A stretch of 42,984 nucleotides of DNA, from positions 1-42,984 of the forward strand of contig JAGCGL010000001.1 of the NCBI GenBank assembly GCA_017649605.1, written 5' to 3'. The DNA comes from Spirochaetia bacterium. Its GTDB lineage: Bacteria; Spirochaetota; Spirochaetia; CADAEX01. Each line of letters begins with the position of its first letter. The stretch's first letter is position 1. Under the pieces are notes generated by a model. It was not told the origin of the DNA. It ran no database searches and worked only from the letters and a program-made list of their open reading frames with translations. This document shows, in pieces, positions 41,654 through 42,984 of this stretch. Made by a program: the position numbers and the translations under genes.

Positions 41654-42984
41654 AAAGAATCATCACAGGATAGATCTCAAGACGGCCTGTGAGCATGTTG
41701 AAACTCAGGAGCCACTTCACATAATCGGCAAAGAAGGAATAGTTTCCGGCAGGGCCTATCATAGAGAATCCAGGTCCCACGTTTCCTATTGTGGATGCGG
41801 AGCAGGAGAAGCAGGTGAGGAGGTCGTAGCCGCCAGTTGCTGTGACCAGCGAAGTTATGATTGTGAGGATTATATACAGGGCAACGAATCCTGCGATACT
41901 GAGCACAGTGTTCTTGCGCACTATCATATCGCTGTCCTTGATCATATAGATACCGCGTGGCCGGAGCATCCTCTTCATCTCTATGACACTCTGCTTGACA
42001 ATTATCAGCATACGGATCACTTTCATGCCGCCTGCGGTGGATCCGGCACATCCGCCCGAGAACATAAGGAGGAAGATCACCATCTGCGACAGCATAGGCC
42101 AGTTCATATAGTCGCAGTTTGCAAAACCGGTGGTGCTCAAGGTGGCCGCAACCTCAAAGCTTCCGAAACGTAGTGCCTCTCCAAGAGACTCAACATGGTT
42201 TCCCAGAAGGTCAAAGACTACAATAGCGGTGCAGATCAGGAATATTCCTGTGTAGACCTTAAGCTCGGTGTTCTGCCTTATTACAGATACCTTGCCGAAT
42301 ATCAGGCTGAAGTAGAGAGCAAAGTTTATTCCGCTCAGGAACATGAATGCTGTGACTATGGCATCGACATATACAGAGTTGAAGGATGCCACGCTTGCAT
42401 TGCGGGTTGAGAAGCCTCCGGTGGCAATGGTGGACATCGAGTGTGACAGGGCATCGTACAGTGTAAGCCCTGCGGCGCTTAAAAGGATAGTCTCTATAAG
42501 TGTCAGGCCAAAGTAGATGCACCACAGAATCTTGGCAGTCTGGGCAATCTTGGGCATTATCTTCTGCATGGTCGGGCCGGTGGTCTCGGTCTTGACCATC
42601 TTCATTCCACCTATACCCATAAGAGGGAATATGGCAACCATGAAGACCACGATTCCCATACCGCCCATATAGTGGGTCATGGCACGCCAGAACAGCATGC
42701 ATTTAGGCAGCGCCTCTATATCCACAAGGATAGTTGCACCGCAGCCTGTGAATCCCGACATGGTCTCGAAGAATGCATCGGTATATGAAGGAATCACTCT
42801 GGAGATAAAGTACGGCATAGATCCGGATACTGCAGCTACAAGCCACAGTACAGCTACTGTTATGAAACCATCTTTTATGGAGAGGTTCTGCTGCTTGCGC
42901 TTGCGGCTTAAAAGAATCATTATCCCGGCCAGGATCAGGCTGACTGCCTGGGGCATGACAAAGAATGGAATCAGGTCGGTCTCG
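41628..42984 (-). CDS. trkH: TrkH-type potassium transporter (5' partial)
   Basis: This is the membrane subunit of a Trk/Ktr K+ uptake system. The frame stays open to the right edge (ETDLIPFFV precedes the Met at 42956), so the N-terminus lies outside; at least 451 residues are present. Four pore-loop segments with their filter glycines are visible: [30 protein letters not shown] and [10 protein letters not shown]. The first has Gly-Cys where many TrkH proteins have Thr-Thr. About ten hydrophobic segments and the tail [13 protein letters not shown] are typical. A NAD-binding partner (TrkA) is not in view. The end overlaps cbiP by 26 nt in convergent orientation. Confidence 0.93.
   Translation of the reverse strand, partial: ETDLIPFFVMPQAVSLILAGIMILLSRKRKQQNLSIKDGFITVAVLWLVAAVSGSMPYFISRVIPSYTDAFFETMSGFTGCGATILVDIEALPKCMLFWRAMTHYMGGMGIVVFMVAIFPLMGIGGMKMVKTETTGPTMQKIMPKIAQTAKILWCIYFGLTLIETILLSAAGLTLYDALSHSMSTIATGGFSTRNASVASFNSVYVDAIVTAFMFLSGINFALYFSLIFGKVSVIRQNTELKVYTGIFLICTAIVVFDLLGNHVESLGEALRFGSFEVAATLSTTGFANCDYMNWPMLSQMVIFLLMFSGGCAGSTAGGMKVIRMLIIVKQSVIEMKRMLRPRGIYMIKDSDMIVRKNTVLSIAGFVALYIILTIITSLVTATGGYDLLTCFSCSASTIGNVGPGFSMIGPAGNYSFFADYVKWLLSFNMLTGRLEIYPVMILFTHHLWRR

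Overview
The window looks like chromosomal DNA of a spirochaete, most likely a gut- or rumen-type Treponema relative. The reasons are lipoprotein signal peptides with relaxed lipoboxes (for example FCFFSC), CYSxMFSGC-type surface repeats, a PEGA/SUMF1 membrane protein and a diderm envelope with an outer-membrane barrel. The genus is an inference. No rRNA, tRNA, CRISPR array, insertion sequence or prophage was seen. Both ends cut through genes: murB at the left and a trkH-type potassium transporter at the right.

Positions 1-23241 are mostly housekeeping genes with small accessory patches. In order they are murB-mgtE, asd with a strong terminator, an AT-rich accessory patch (repeat lipoprotein plus a higBA toxin-antitoxin pair), smpB behind a PEGA/SUMF1 membrane protein, two tandem signal peptidases with hemW, an MFS transporter with an exported unknown protein, a GNAT acetyltransferase with an exported PLD-like protein, and fumC-rsmE divergent from valS-proS. 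Last come two paralogous lipoproteins that share a C-terminal domain, one of which carries a large internal duplication. Several promoters place the -10 box only 6-7 nt before a start codon that lacks a Shine-Dalgarno sequence, so the mRNAs are predicted to be leaderless.

Positions 23347-41653 form one locus of 17 genes in the same direction behind a cobalamin riboswitch. The first six genes look like an envelope-to-cytoplasm uptake route: an outer-membrane beta-barrel, an exported CbiK-type chelatase, a secreted protein with a GGSGRA/SSPNYDY domain, a substrate-binding lipoprotein, a FecCD-type permease and an ATPase with an extra C-terminal domain. The next eleven genes (cbiA, C, D, L, F, G, H, J-E-T fusion, B, cobD, P) encode the anaerobic corrin-ring pathway from cobalt-sirohydrochlorin to cobinamide, plus the aminopropanol-phosphate enzyme CobD. 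Adjacent genes mostly overlap by 1-11 nt, implying translational coupling. The riboswitch leader contains mutually exclusive hairpins, one of which sequesters the first gene's ribosome-binding site.

The most unusual biology is at the front of this locus. A B12-sensing RNA controls a non-TonB-type outer-membrane barrel, and the only cobaltochelatase carries an export signal although its usual substrate is made in the cytoplasm. The first six genes may therefore form a periplasmic metal or tetrapyrrole capture system wired into cobalamin synthesis.
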